A stretch of 64,000 bases of DNA from Phytophthora hibernalis (taxonomy: Eukaryota > Oomycota > Peronosporomycetes > Peronosporales > Peronosporaceae), in assembly GCA_012656075.1 (NCBI GenBank), contig JAAKBF010000293.1, positions 1 through 64,000 of the forward strand, read 5' to 3'. The notes beneath the pieces were generated by a model, which did not search any database, had not been told where the DNA came from, and worked only from the letters and a program-made list of their open reading frames with translations. This document shows, piece after piece, positions 10,209 through 20,102 of this stretch; position 1 is the stretch's first letter; the number at the start of each line of letters is the position of its first letter. The position numbers and the translations under genes were made by a program.

Positions 10209-10751
10209 ATGCTGGGATCGATAGTAGTTGATGCTGGTACTCAGCCGCTTGATGCTAACATTTCTACTATAAGAGCTACAAAACCTGTAGATACAGAGGA
10301 TCAGGTCGCTGGGCGGGAGTGGATCAAGGCCTTGTTCTCTAACAATTCGAACTGGGGTTCTTTAGGAATCTTTCCTATTCGAAAAAAACTGGAAGAGATG
10401 ATGAGAGATACTTCTTAGGAGATAAAACATCTCTAAGGCTCGCTTTCTAACGGGAACAAAACCAAAAACGATCAAACTATCGACTGGATAGCCACTGAAG
10501 CAAAAATCAGGGATATCTTGTATGGCGGAGAAAGCAACTCAATCGATGAAGTTGGGGCCATGCGTGATGAAGTCACTCTGACGCGAACACTTGCGCGATT
10601 GGAAAAGAAGATGGGAGCAGGCGAGGAACTAGAGGATCTCGATGTTATACTTAAGGATCGAAGACTACCTGACATCCGTTTTTGTCGGAATTCAACGTCG
10701 ACAACATCTGACAACAAGCAAAGCCGATTCCAGTTGCTATGGATTATTTAA
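10209..10751 (+). pseudogene. Core ORF interrupted by two in-frame stops
   Basis: Reads for 69 codons from 10209, hits TAG (10416-10418) and TAA (10434-10436), then continues in exactly the same frame to 10751, including DQTIDWIATEAKIRDILYGG. The two stops are the only interruptions, and both are kept in unit 2. The C-terminal half is acidic and helical (EKKMGAGEELEDLDVILKDR). A frame change near 10740 probably separates it from the next block. Family not recognised. Confidence 0.45.
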
Positions 10752-11330
10752 AAAAATGGGAGATGCTGGAGTCTAATGGTCTGATGAAGAGTATCTTACC
10801 AATCTTCAAAGAAATGTACAAATCTGACGAAAGCAGCCCGAATCAATTCGTTTGGGTTAAAAGGTTCCATTGATGTGTATGGCAAAGGATCAAATCTGAA
10901 GCATACATCAGCAATAAAAAAGTTGATTGTCAATCGACACTTAGAGAATTTTGGAAAGGTGAAGAGCAGAGGCTTAAAACTCACTATGGTAGGGGCAAGT
11001 GATGTCGAAAAGACTATTAAATCATCCGAACCTACAGGTGATAATGATGAGCGAGAGGCACGTTATGATATTAAAACTAGATTAGATGAAGACAGAGATC
11101 ATAAATTGTCAATCCTTGATAGCCAAGCTAAGAAAATACTGTACGAGTACTACAAGAGTCTTTTCGATAAGAAGGTTGTGATTCCATTCCGTCTTCGCCC
11201 TATTGTTGGTTACAACAAAGGTGTAAGAGTTCACGACACGTATTATGTTGGTGTCCCAAGTGAGGATCGATATCTAAATATTTTAAACAAAGAATATAGT
11301 CTATATCTGGAAAAGTTTGGACTGATTTAA
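10740..11330 (+). pseudogene. Core ORF, unknown; 151-codon open part
   Basis: A coding-like stretch (FKKWEMLESNGLMKSILPIF) precedes an open frame at 10875-11330, with a frame change between them near 10860. The open part has a basic start, an acidic middle and a C-terminal half with a compact-domain look (FRLRPIVGYNKGVRVHDTYY). Conserved in unit 2 (37684-38139). Could be a structural protein, but nothing allows a firm call. Confidence 0.4.
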
Positions 11331-11700
11331 TGAAGACTATTCAATGGATGGATACGTTTCTATCCCTGCTTGATAGATTGGAATATGCATATCGCACTGC
11401 AAGCAATATAGAAACCCCAGCAGGCAACGATGAACTGAAAATGATTAATAATGTAAATGCCAATCTTAAGATTATTCGTGAAGTCATCTTCAACAACGCA
11501 TCTGATATTAAGCAAGAAAGTGCAGAGCCATACGATCACGATGAGCAGCTACCGAAGATCCACGACGATGCAGAGGGGCGTTCCAAGAGTATGGAGAGGC
11601 TCAGAGGCAGTTAGAAGCAATTAAGACGGCCGGGCTTAGCCGGCGAAACAATTCCGTACTGAAGGCTGCAAGGGCTGCAGTAAAGTCACTAAAGCTGTTT
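11330..11700 (+). pseudogene. Core ORF of 94 codons plus shifted continuation
   Basis: The ATG at 11330 overlaps the stop of the previous frame by one base. It encodes a helical protein (MDTFLSLLDRLEYAYRTA) up to 11614. At a G run near 11575 a second frame takes over (QLEAIKTAGLSRRNNS) and continues to ~11700, so the natural product is probably longer. Unit 2 shows the same layout. Confidence 0.4.
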
Positions 11701-11705
11701 ATTCA

Positions 11706-12351
11706 ATGAAGACTAAGCGATATAACGAACGTGTTTATGAGAAGCAAGAAGAGGAATAGCGAGAGCGTGCTGCTAAAGCGTTTGAGAAACAAAGACGGAG
11801 TGGGTTGAAAGGGCGTGGTCTAAGAGGCGCTGGTGTTGCTCCGCTGGATGGTGTTGTCAGACGTGGACGTACGTACAATCTTAACGAAACTCAGAGCTTA
11901 GACACTCCGAGTGCGTACGCGTATCGTCAGATTGGGAGCAAATACGTTCGCTTGCCAGATCTCGATGCTAAGACACTGGTGATTGTGCAGCCCAATTGTC
12001 GTAAATGTGGACCTAAATGCAAGATCAGTGATAGTCTTCAACTCATGATCAAGACCCTTGTCTACAAGCAGCATATTGATCAAGCTTCTTACGACAAGCT
12101 AACCATCAATGACAAAAAAAATGTTCAAGGAGATCCTTGCAATCACTCATCTCCAATATCAATTCCATGATAAGCTCGAGAATCGGCTTGACTCACTGAG
12201 ATCCGAGTACGATAAGCTGAAAGGCGAGATGGATCTAGGCAAGGTCAATCCATCCATTATTCGGCAGCAGAAGTCTCTCAGTGTGGATATGTACAACAAC
12301 CGATTGATTTCTGATTCTGAGCTCAAGGATATTATTACTCGACTAATATAG
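11706..12351 (+). CDS. Core ORF with Gly/Arg-rich segment and Cys cluster
   Basis: Starts MKTKRYNERVYEKQ, has an in-frame TAG at 11757-11759, then continues through a Gly/Arg-rich stretch (GLRGAGVAPLDGVVRRGR), a CRKCGPKC motif (~12000) that may bind zinc, and a C-terminal coiled-coil-like helix (DKLENRLDSLRSEYDKLKGE). An eighth A near 12112 breaks the frame here. In unit 2 it is open for 181 codons (36666-37211). Function unknown. Confidence 0.5.
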
Positions 12352-12470
12352 CGAGCTAAAAATCGTCGAGTTAATAAAACAATGTTCTTCTTCAACCCCG
12401 AATCATCTTGAGTTCCGCTGGGAGATATGGTGATAGTAGCGATCTCAACATCGCGGAGCTCTAATCCATC

Positions 12471-12647
12471 ATGAAAAATTGGATCATTCATGAGCGAGCT
12501 CAGCAGACTCAAGCTGTCGAATGGGTTACCGATCTTGGTAAAACTATGAAGACGTCCGATGCTTCTACACAGACGACAGGTGGACGCAATATGGGCTTAC
12601 AAACCGTCTCAAAAAAGAAGTCTTCGGTGAAGACATTTGCTATTTAA
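12471..12647 (+). CDS. 58-residue ORF converging on the tail-fibre gene
   Basis: Open in both units (complement of 36370-36546 in unit 2). Basic C-terminus (SKKKSSVKTFAI) and a STQT motif also seen in the 119-codon ORF. Its last ~40 bases overlap the 3' end of the minus-strand tail-fibre gene. Function unknown. Confidence 0.35.
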   Translation: MKNWIIHERAQQTQAVEWVTDLGKTMKTSDASTQTTGGRNMGLQTVSKKKSSVKTFAI

Positions 12648-13832
12648 CGCGGCAGCTCTTATTTTCTTTTTTAGCTCCTCTATTTCAGCTAACAAATGCT
12701 GAATCGTCTTCATATTGTACGCAGCTATGCGACTGTAATCTACGTTAAGCTGCACATCCTTCGGTGAAATATTCGCATCCTCGCCTTCGGGCATTCCATC
12801 CCGATGGAATACAGATACCAAGTCAGTTAGACTAGCACGAACGAGCTCTTGGGCGATTAAACCAGCCTCCTGTCCTTGGCGTTTCTCGGACAGCATCCAC
12901 TCATAGAGAACAACATCACACTCGTTGTATAGAATTTTGATGCGATCAAGAGGAGCAGTCTAAATATTTCGTTGTAGTCATTGGTCACTTGTTGTTGCTG
13001 GAGCCGCGCACGAAATGTAGCCGCCAAAAACGGCAGCGGTGTCATACAAAATTGGCCCGAGAGTCATTTCGGTTACGCCGTTGTTTGTACGAAGTCGGTA
13101 AACCATGGTAGATTTATTGCCGTACGATATTGAGGTGAAGCCTGGTATATGAAGAGGAACGTTCGGAGACGTTGCTCCTACTCCAAGACGATCTCCCGCC
13201 GTTAGTATCATTGCAGTTCCATCGTTCACTCCAGATCTCAAATCGTTATTCGTTCTCGTGCCAATCCACGCGGCGTTGCTAGAAGTGGCGTTAGTATCAT
13301 TTGCTACTTCTATTTGAAAGTCTACAGGTGTAGCATTAGAGTCAGCAAATCTTACCATTCGCGTGTATGAGCCATCAAGATAGTCCAAACGACTTCCAGT
13401 AATCCGTACGTACTCTGAGGACGCGGCAGCGCTTCCGATTCCGAGCTCCGTGAGCGTTTCTACGGATGTAATCAATCCTTGATTGCCATATCCTAGAAAT
13501 CCATTAACTAATCCTCCGCAAGTTATATTCCCAGTAGTGGATAGGCCGTTTAAAGTACCAAGCGATGTAATATATGGCTGCGATGATGTCCGAATGATTC
13601 CGTTAATGTCGGTAGCAGATACCGCTAATCCAAACAAACAATTGCCACTAAAATAAGCACCTCCTGAGACCTTCCCAGAAGCCACATTCATCGAATGTAC
13701 ATTTATGCTCAGTTGGAAGCATTCCTCCACCTCATCAAGCTGTAGAAGATCGATCGGCTTGAAATTACGGAACAGACTCAGTGTATAAATAATACCCTTG
13801 AAAGAACAGTAGCGCTTGAACGCCGCCTTCAC
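12609..13832 (-). pseudogene. Tail-fibre-like protein with S74 chaperone domain, fused to polymerase N-terminal frame
   Basis: From 13832 to 13669 the frame is the constant polymerase N-terminal part shared by all arms. At the core boundary it passes without a break into repeats typical of virus tail fibres (IIRTSSQPYITSLGTLNGLS; LGVGATSPNVPLHIPG). After an in-frame TGA (13007-13009) and TAG 15 bases on, the same frame continues as a C-terminal block with the S74 (endosialidase-type intramolecular chaperone) signature: GLIAQELVRA and LNVDYSRIAAYNMK, then a coiled coil. The Asp/Ser catalytic pair was not assigned. Such proteins form trimeric host-attachment fibres. Whether the fusion is expressed is unknown. 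Confidence 0.7.
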
Positions 13833-15187
13833 CAGAGCCTGAATGAGCCGTGGATCTTTCTTAGTACCAGACTGGGTGTGGTAAGCAATGCAGTGGAAAA
13901 CGCATTTGTTGTTCGTTTTCGGGAAGTTGATAACACGCTTGTTATCGCGGATGATCTTGGGGATGACAACCTCGCTATCTCCAAGGGCATGCTCGCGATG
14001 GTAAATGAAAATCTTAAATCCTGTTATCGCCTTAAGCTAATATCCACTCGATGGGTAGTTGAGCTTGTCGACTAACTCCATTGATCGAATCTCGGAAATG
14101 ACCTTCTTACGAATGTCTGCCTTGCTGTTGATGGCAACCGGTCTTTCGAATACAGACGTGTTAGCAATGTGTGGATGCCAATATTGACTAAAACTATCAT
14201 CCGTCTTGCTGATTAGATCATATCCTAGAGCGATATTGACCTTGAAATCATTCTTCTGGCTTGCGAGAACGTTCTCAAGCTTGTCATAGAACTCTGAGGC
14301 CTGGATACTCTCATATAGATGAGACTCCATTTTTGTTGTTGTAGAAACGGTACTTAGGGTCAGCTTTGTAGTTAGCCGACATGTGCTTTTGAGTTGATCC
14401 GTAGAGACCTTATATTGCTTAGCTACGAGTTCCTGATTCTTACGGTTGGAAATGTTGCTAACATATACCATCTTACCGGTTCTACCACGAACCTTGACTC
14501 GGTAGCTGCTCCCCAATTTAATAGCTCGGATATTTAATCTATTTAATCCCTCAAGTTCGTAGGCAAACACACTTGCTATATATTATCGGTGGTTACATTT
14601 TCCCCTCGTGGGGTCGTCGTTATAGTTATACTTTTTCGCTCAGGATCGTCTTTATATGTTAGACCTCAAGAAAAATCTGAAAAAATTAATTTAGAGATAC
14701 GTGGTAAAAGCCTTGTCAAGACTTTGGAGCCAATGATAATATTTTTTATCGTTGGCCTTGACCCATTCGAACGATTTGGTCTTGTGCTTACCAAATCCAA
14801 CAGTCGATCGAGGAAGTAAATTGCGCGCTAAATCCACCTTAGAGATCTCTGATACTGTATCGCATCCAAATAGAAATTGAATGTAGCTATCATCAACTCC
14901 TAAAAGTGATTTAGGTGCGGTCTATCTCAGTATCGACTTTCTATTTTCGATTTTTTTAATTAATTAGCTAAGTTAGGTTTCGCTGGTATTTTCGGTTTCA
15001 CTTTGCTTAAGTTCGATTTTTTTACCGCGTACAACTTTCGCTTTTGAGCATTAATTTGATCGCGGTGCTTCTCATCGTACTCTCGCTGCTTATCGATACG
15101 TGTTTCTCTCGTATTGAGACAGTAGCGCTTTTGAGCGGCTTTGATACGCTCCTTGTTAAGTTGATATTTATCGGATGAGTACGCCAT
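13800..15187 (-). pseudogene. Duplicate polymerase N-terminal region, right arm unit 1
   Basis: Same content as 3942-5462 on the opposite strand: the basic ORF (15187-14960), the decayed stretch, the open block 14570-14037 with its terminal TAG, and the Cys block near 13890. Here it leads into the tail-fibre gene rather than the polymerase, so by itself it cannot make a polymerase. Confidence 0.65.
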
Positions 15188-15454
15188 CTTTATATACTAT
15201 AAACTTTACATTTGTTAGGATAAACAATAATTAAGGAGCAAAAGTAGCAAGTTACGTTGAGCTGAATTGTTTTACTACCGGTAATATTGAATCTAACGAT
15301 TCCAGGCATGTGTGCTTAATAAGGATATTCATTTATCACTGCTTCGAATTTTGAGTCTTCTTCACCTTAAGATAACTAGTAAAGCAGTGGCAGCGTCTGC
15401 AGTGAGCTTCTGGATAACTTGATTTGGTCCAGACTCGGCTTCTTATCTAAACCA

Positions 15455-16797
15455 TTAGGAGTACATTCCACTGTGAATCGGCATTTCACGAACCATTCGA
15501 AATTCGTATTCCATCCTCCTCGCCAGCAAGAACTCCGGACTGAGCTCATCAGACATCAACTCGTATCTCTCCAGCATTTCTGTTGCGGCATCATCGCCTG
15601 CAGGTGCAGCTTTGAGCAACTTCTGACGCTTCGGAAGAGGTACACGCAAGAAAGGAATCCGCATGGGAAACACTCCAGTTGATGCAACCCTATTTGTCTC
15701 CTTCAGAAGTTCTTTCATCATTTGGAATCCGTTAGCTGGACACCTGAGCGTCAATCTCGCGATTTCTCTGCCTGGCGTGAACCACAGAAAATACCAGTAG
15801 TTGTTCAAGTTGGTGAGCAATCCCACAGGAGCACAACGGTTTTCACTTTTCAAGTCCGCCGCAACCAACTCAAGCAGTATTTGGCATCGTTCTTTGACAC
15901 CACACTGTTCCTTCTTGAGTTCGATCACAAAGTGAAGACCAGCAAAAACTTCATCCATGGAGTTTGCCGCTTCGTCGATAATCATCATATCCGTCGTCCC
16001 CTTCACTTTGAAGGGCAAACTGCTTGAAACATCGCAGTCGAGCAAGTTCTTCACCTGCGCTGAGTCCTTCAGATAATACTTGGGCTTCAGTCTTGGGGAA
16101 GATCTTGAAGGAGTTGTTCTGCTATCGTCTTGATTCAAGACACCCGGAAGGTTGTCTCGAAAGTACTGCATGTACCCCGTCCGTTGCTCTAAGTGGTCCT
16201 CAGCTACGTTTTCGTGCCATGCGTAAGGATGAATCGAGCCATCTATGTCTTCCGCGACATCAATGGTCGAGTACTTGTAACCCAATGTTGTCATCACGTT
16301 CCCTTCTTTCGAGCGTGTGCATGTTGATATGGAAATCGATAGCATCTTCTCATCCCGCTCCTTCAGAACCTTATTCATTGCCATCTCCACTTGGTCAATA
16401 ATCACCGGCGTCAACGCGGCCGTAGCTTCTTTCGCTGAACTTTCCGGAACCACCACCAGCACGTGGATTTGGTCAGTGGATGGCTGCGGCATTTTGTTCT
16501 TGTCAAACAGCCAGTGCTGCAAAGTCTTCGTCGCCCTCATCTTCTCGCCATCGATCACCGTTTGAATGTCTTGATGCGTATTTCCTTCTTCAACTCCAGC
16601 GCAGCAGGATCGTCATCTTTCAGCCACGCGTCGCCCTTCTTCGCCAGGAAGAGCTGCAGGTTCTTCGCAGGAATGGTGATGTCCTCGCTCTCGTCCTTGA
16701 TCGCCTTCTTCAGCGCTGATACTGATGCACCCTCGTCGATTTCCACCTCGAACGCGCTTCCAGTCGCTCCAACGACAGCACAAAAGAGCTTCACCAT
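15455..16797 (-). pseudogene. CRN effector gene, right arm unit 1 (single frameshift)
   Basis: Starts at 16797 with MVKLFCAVVGATGSAF and has an intact LFLAK motif (~16650). One missing base in GTTGAAGAAGG near 16596 (the left arm has GTTGGAAGAAGG) shifts the frame, and an overlapping frame beginning at 16558 then runs through HVLVVVP to the stop at 15455. The effector domain carries a PD-(D/E)XK-like pattern (GTTDMMIID then VIELKK). Its cassette between residues ~17 and the HVLVVVP motif differs from the left-arm CRN by many substitutions and length changes, although the flanks are almost identical. A single consensus error could explain the frameshift. Confidence 0.85.
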
Positions 16798-16990
16798 CTT
16801 ATCTTCCCGCGGCGGATTCTGGAATGAGAAAAAAATGAAAGGAGAAAATTTTTATAATCGTACTTAAGGGTGTGGTCACATACGTATACGGTACAGTACA
16901 GTGGGATAGCACACGGTGTGATATCATATCACTGATATGACTTTAACACCCTGCCAAATTGTATACAGAGAACCCTGGACAACTTAATAC
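16798..16990 (-). promoter_or_regulatory. CRN upstream region with initiator-like element
   Basis: TTCTCATTCCAGAATCC (complement of ~16815-16830) matches the oomycete initiator pattern around TCATT and sits about 25-30 bases before the ATG. Upstream come the TTAAGTACGATTA-like box, TATGTGACCACACC and the GTGATATGATATCAC palindrome. Confidence 0.5.
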
Positions 16991-17770
16991 CTCCCGTGGA
17001 CGCACTTCCTATTAGGTATAACAGGATTGCTAGGTAGTAGAGGGAGCACCACAACCAGAAGACCAGTGTTGATCTCTGGTTTATAAGAAGACGTGGATGA
17101 CTGGTGTGTTGTTTCAGGAGTGGCTGCGCGAGCTTGACATGCATCAACAACGGTGCAATATTGCCCTCCTACGCAACATTGTCCTGGGAAACCTGCAGCT
17201 CAAGTCGTAATTGTCATTTAACTACCGCCCAACTACATCTCTCGTTTCAAACTATAGGATTCCAGGGTCGGGCGGTTGCAAACGACCCGCCCGACCCTGG
17301 AATCATATCGGCGTTTAAGCGGCAGTTCGGCATCGGCGGCTCCAGCATGAGTTGAACGTGAGGAGGCGGGTGCGAAGATTAGATATTGGCACTCTACCAA
17401 TATACCGGTACTTCCAGAAAAAGTAGGTGGATGAAGTCCTGTTGGCACGATGTACACCCGACGTGGAAACGAAGGTTTTTCAGGCCTTCGGACCCAACAA
17501 ATATGTAAAGTGAAGCAAACGATGGTCAACTACGACGTAGAACTAGTTTGTTTTAGTAGTAGCCCACGGCAAAATACGTAGGGCAGAGATGCGTAAGGTA
17601 CAGTAGCTTGCTCTGTCATATACAATCGCTACCCACTTGACTTGAGGTCGGCCGTCTTCACGGACATCTCTCTGGCTTTAATAGTGTACATGTAATACAT
17701 GCTCTTGTCGATATGACTGAGCGCAAGCAGTACCTTGCTGAAGGTTCGGTGAAGGTCAATGTAGCACTAG
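16979..17770. mobile_element. 792-bp block present only in right arms
   Basis: The left arms join CCCTGG directly to CCAACTTAATACCTC. In the right arms 792 bases intervene, bounded by two copies of AACTTAATACCTC (16981-16993 and 17773-17785). This fits an insertion with a 13-bp duplication, or loss from the left arms by recombination between the repeats. It contains a strong hairpin and no convincing gene. Confidence 0.65.
17258..17304. other. Perfect 18-bp hairpin
   Basis: Left arm GATTCCAGGGTCGGGCGG (17258-17275), an 11-base loop, and its exact complement at 17287-17304. GC-rich stem within a neutral surrounding. The second copy is at 47132-47178. Could be a transposon end-to-end remnant, a terminator-like or cruciform-forming element. 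No run of T follows. Confidence 0.85.
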
Positions 17771-18192
17771 CCAACTTAATACCTCTGTTGTCTAATATCC
17801 TGGTGTACTTAATCACTTATCGATCCACCGACTCGGTATTCAGGCTTAACTATGGCGCTTAATTAATACTTGTCAAATTAATGCTCGATGGGGATTTTTT
17901 CAATACATTTGTTAATGAAAAGCATCCACTATCATACTTGTTCAGCGCCAAATATTGCATACTAAAAGGCTTCGGGTCGATGTCCGCGCACACGCCGCTC
18001 CCTGCTCCTCACGTTGCTGTTTCCTCAGCCGCTCCTGCGGCGCGTTTATTAGCAGCCGTGCATTATATCCTGTGTTGTAGATATTAGCAATGGTCTTTAT
18101 CGACTGGGTTCATCTAAAGTGATACCTTGACACATTTTAAACCCCGTTACAGTAGGTACTGGCCATAAGGATCCCGTATAGCCTGTGTAGTA

Positions 18193-19910
18193 CAGACAAC
18201 GACGGTGAAATCCGTACCCTCACTGAACTGTATCCGCCATACAAAAGTAAACGGGGCATCTCGACAAAAATCCGTACCCATCAGTGATTCGCTATTTGTG
18301 ATTGGTGAAAAACATTTTTATCCTATACTTGGACTTCAGGATATCTTGGAATTGCCTTTTCAAAGCTACGCACAACACAGTGCTCTGTGATGCCTTCCCA
18401 TGCTGTAATGGTGCGCTTGATCGCGCCAAGTCTCTTTGCTGCGCGGTGCGTGTGCCATTAATATTTTCTGATAGCCATACGCCTGTCAGCTTCTTCTTGA
18501 GTGGACCCATAACTCCAACATCAAGAGGCTGACAGACAGACGTGCTGTTTGGCGGAACAGGGCACATTAGTGCTGAGGTAGCCTCCGCTACCACATTCTG
18601 TCCTCCTTCCGATACATGGGAATCGAAGTTATCGAGAAGGAGGACAGAGGGAGAATCTATTTCAAATTTAAGCAAACTTTCAATATAAAACTCCCAAACA
18701 GTTGCGTCCATCCAGCCATGTTCTTGGACTGTATAAACATGTCCATCTGGATATGTTGGCAACTCATTTGTCTCCACAGTGCCGCCAGGTATTCCTCGCA
18801 GAATGAAGAGTATTGGCAGTTTTTTCCTAAATCAAATAACGTTACTTAGTTTCAGTATACAGTAAATTAAATGTAAAATAAATGAACGTACCGTCAGCCC
18901 GAATGGTGAGCACAGCTGTGAGTCTTCCGGAATTCTTCTGCATATGCTTGACTTTTGCTGATCCACGCCTCCCCTTGAGGGCCCATATTTTGTGGGGTGG
19001 AGTGTCGAAATAAATGGCCGTTTCGTCGACGTTGTAGATAGCACTATCCGGAAAATGGCTGTATTCGCTCCAAAACTTGATTGCAAATTCTAAATGCGTC
19101 TGCTGTAGTACAGCTTCGTTTTTCTTCGAATGTTGTGGCTACGTTGAAAACCCATGCCTAAACACCATATTATAAAAACAAAATGTTGAAATATCAAAAG
19201 ATAAGTTAATAATATACTTTTCAAAACAAGTAGCTCAATATTAGAAAAGATAGTTTTCTTACCGGCTTGCAAACCTCTGGTACAAGCGCATCAATGCGTT
19301 TACACGCCTTTCGTCACTTGACTTCGTCGCTAAATACGCCTCTAGCCAAGTGGGATGCTCTTGTTTTATATATTCAATCATATTTCCTGTACACAAATAC
19401 TTTACAAAAAGAAGTCAATTGAATTTGCAAACATTCAGACCATAATGTTTGCAGTACCTCTTCTTCGCGACGCAGATCCTTCATGTAGGTCACCATGTCG
19501 TGTCCGAATGTTATGATGCCCTTAGCCCCCTGTCCTTTTAGCGTCTTGCTTGTCTGTGCCCCCTTGAAGCTGAATAATTCCTGCTCTTGTCTCCGCCAAT
19601 CATGCAACGTAGATAACGGGATACCGAGCTGAGCCGTTGGCTTGCAGCCAGTACGACTGATGCTGTCTAAAGCTTCACGCTTTTGCTTGACGGAGTAAGA
19701 TGCTTGGGGAGCCATGGCGGCTCCCTACACAAAGGGGAAATGCAAAGGGTGAGGGAGATAACTCCGTGCGGACCAGTAATTTTCTAACACACTGATTGGA
19801 TAAATATTTTAAAATTTGCTGCCTCGTTTTTGTTTTTTTACTTGCCTTGGTCCGTCCCACTGCAGGGGTGCGGATTTTTATGGGGGTACGGATTTCACCG
19901 TCGTTGTCTG
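18193..19910 (-). mobile_element. Complete pogo-1 transposon
   Basis: Ends are 27-bp inverted repeats (18193-18219 and 19884-19910) beginning CAGACAACGACGGTGAAATC, each flanked by TA, the target duplication of the Tc1/mariner/pogo superfamily. A second internal motif (AAAATCCGTACCC) follows at both ends. The element lies inside the terminal repeat of pogo-2, splitting it. Confidence 0.88.
18292..19715 (-). pseudogene. pogo-like transposase (pogo-1), multi-exon
   Basis: The first exon starts at 19715 (MAPQASYSVKQKREALDSIS) and encodes a helix-turn-helix with PLSTLHDWRRQEQ, which binds the transposon ends. In unit 1 two residues of this helix are missing compared with unit 2 (a 4-base difference at ~19628). 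Later exons carry the DDE_1 catalytic core: VDETAIYFD (~19015), LLLDNFDSHVS (~18640) and QPLDVGVMGPLKK (~18520). Introns are inferred near 19440-19100 and 18900-18830 (complement of GTACGT...TTTAG). A frameshift after the third motif disrupts the C-terminus. Confidence 0.75.
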
Positions 19911-20102
19911 TATCCGACACCCTTCTGACTTTTGGGTTCGGCCCCCTTAAAAATGATAATTCACAATCCCTGTGGAAAAGCAGACGTTTTGCTCAAAACC
20001 ACCGAAATCGCACTCGCGAATGCTGCCATAAGATTCAGGAGGGGGTTACCCAGAGAACCCTCCCAGCGCGGGGAACGATTCGAACAAAGTCCAACACTTG
20101 CA

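Larger units (their letters stand above)
5463..13668 (+). mobile_element. Polinton-like core, orientation A
   Basis: This 8,206-bp segment lies between the arms. It holds the rest of the DNA polymerase B gene, a retroviral-type integrase, small ORFs of unknown function on the plus strand, and a tail-fibre-like gene converging from the minus strand. The polymerase plus integrase pair is the hallmark of Maverick/Polinton elements. No jelly-roll capsid, FtsK-type ATPase or cysteine protease could be recognised, so it is either a reduced relative or too diverged to read by eye. I found no 6-bp target-site duplication. Confidence 0.85.
13669..19182 (-). repeat. Right inverted-repeat arm, unit 1
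   Basis: Reverse complement of 758-5462, with a 792-bp extra block at 16979-17770. The inner boundary is 13668/13669, where the constant polymerase N-terminal frame passes into the tail-fibre frame. Outward the similarity to the left arm stops inside pogo-1 (~19182), while pogo-1 itself continues intact to 19910. Confidence 0.93.

Noticed and set aside
3942..13009. Alternative genetic code or selenocysteine to explain in-frame TAG, TAA and TGA codons in the core
   Set aside because: All three stop codons occur inside frames, while CRN, two-exon and transposase genes in the same DNA use normal stops. Shared transition mutations are simpler. Recoding is kept only as an alternative.
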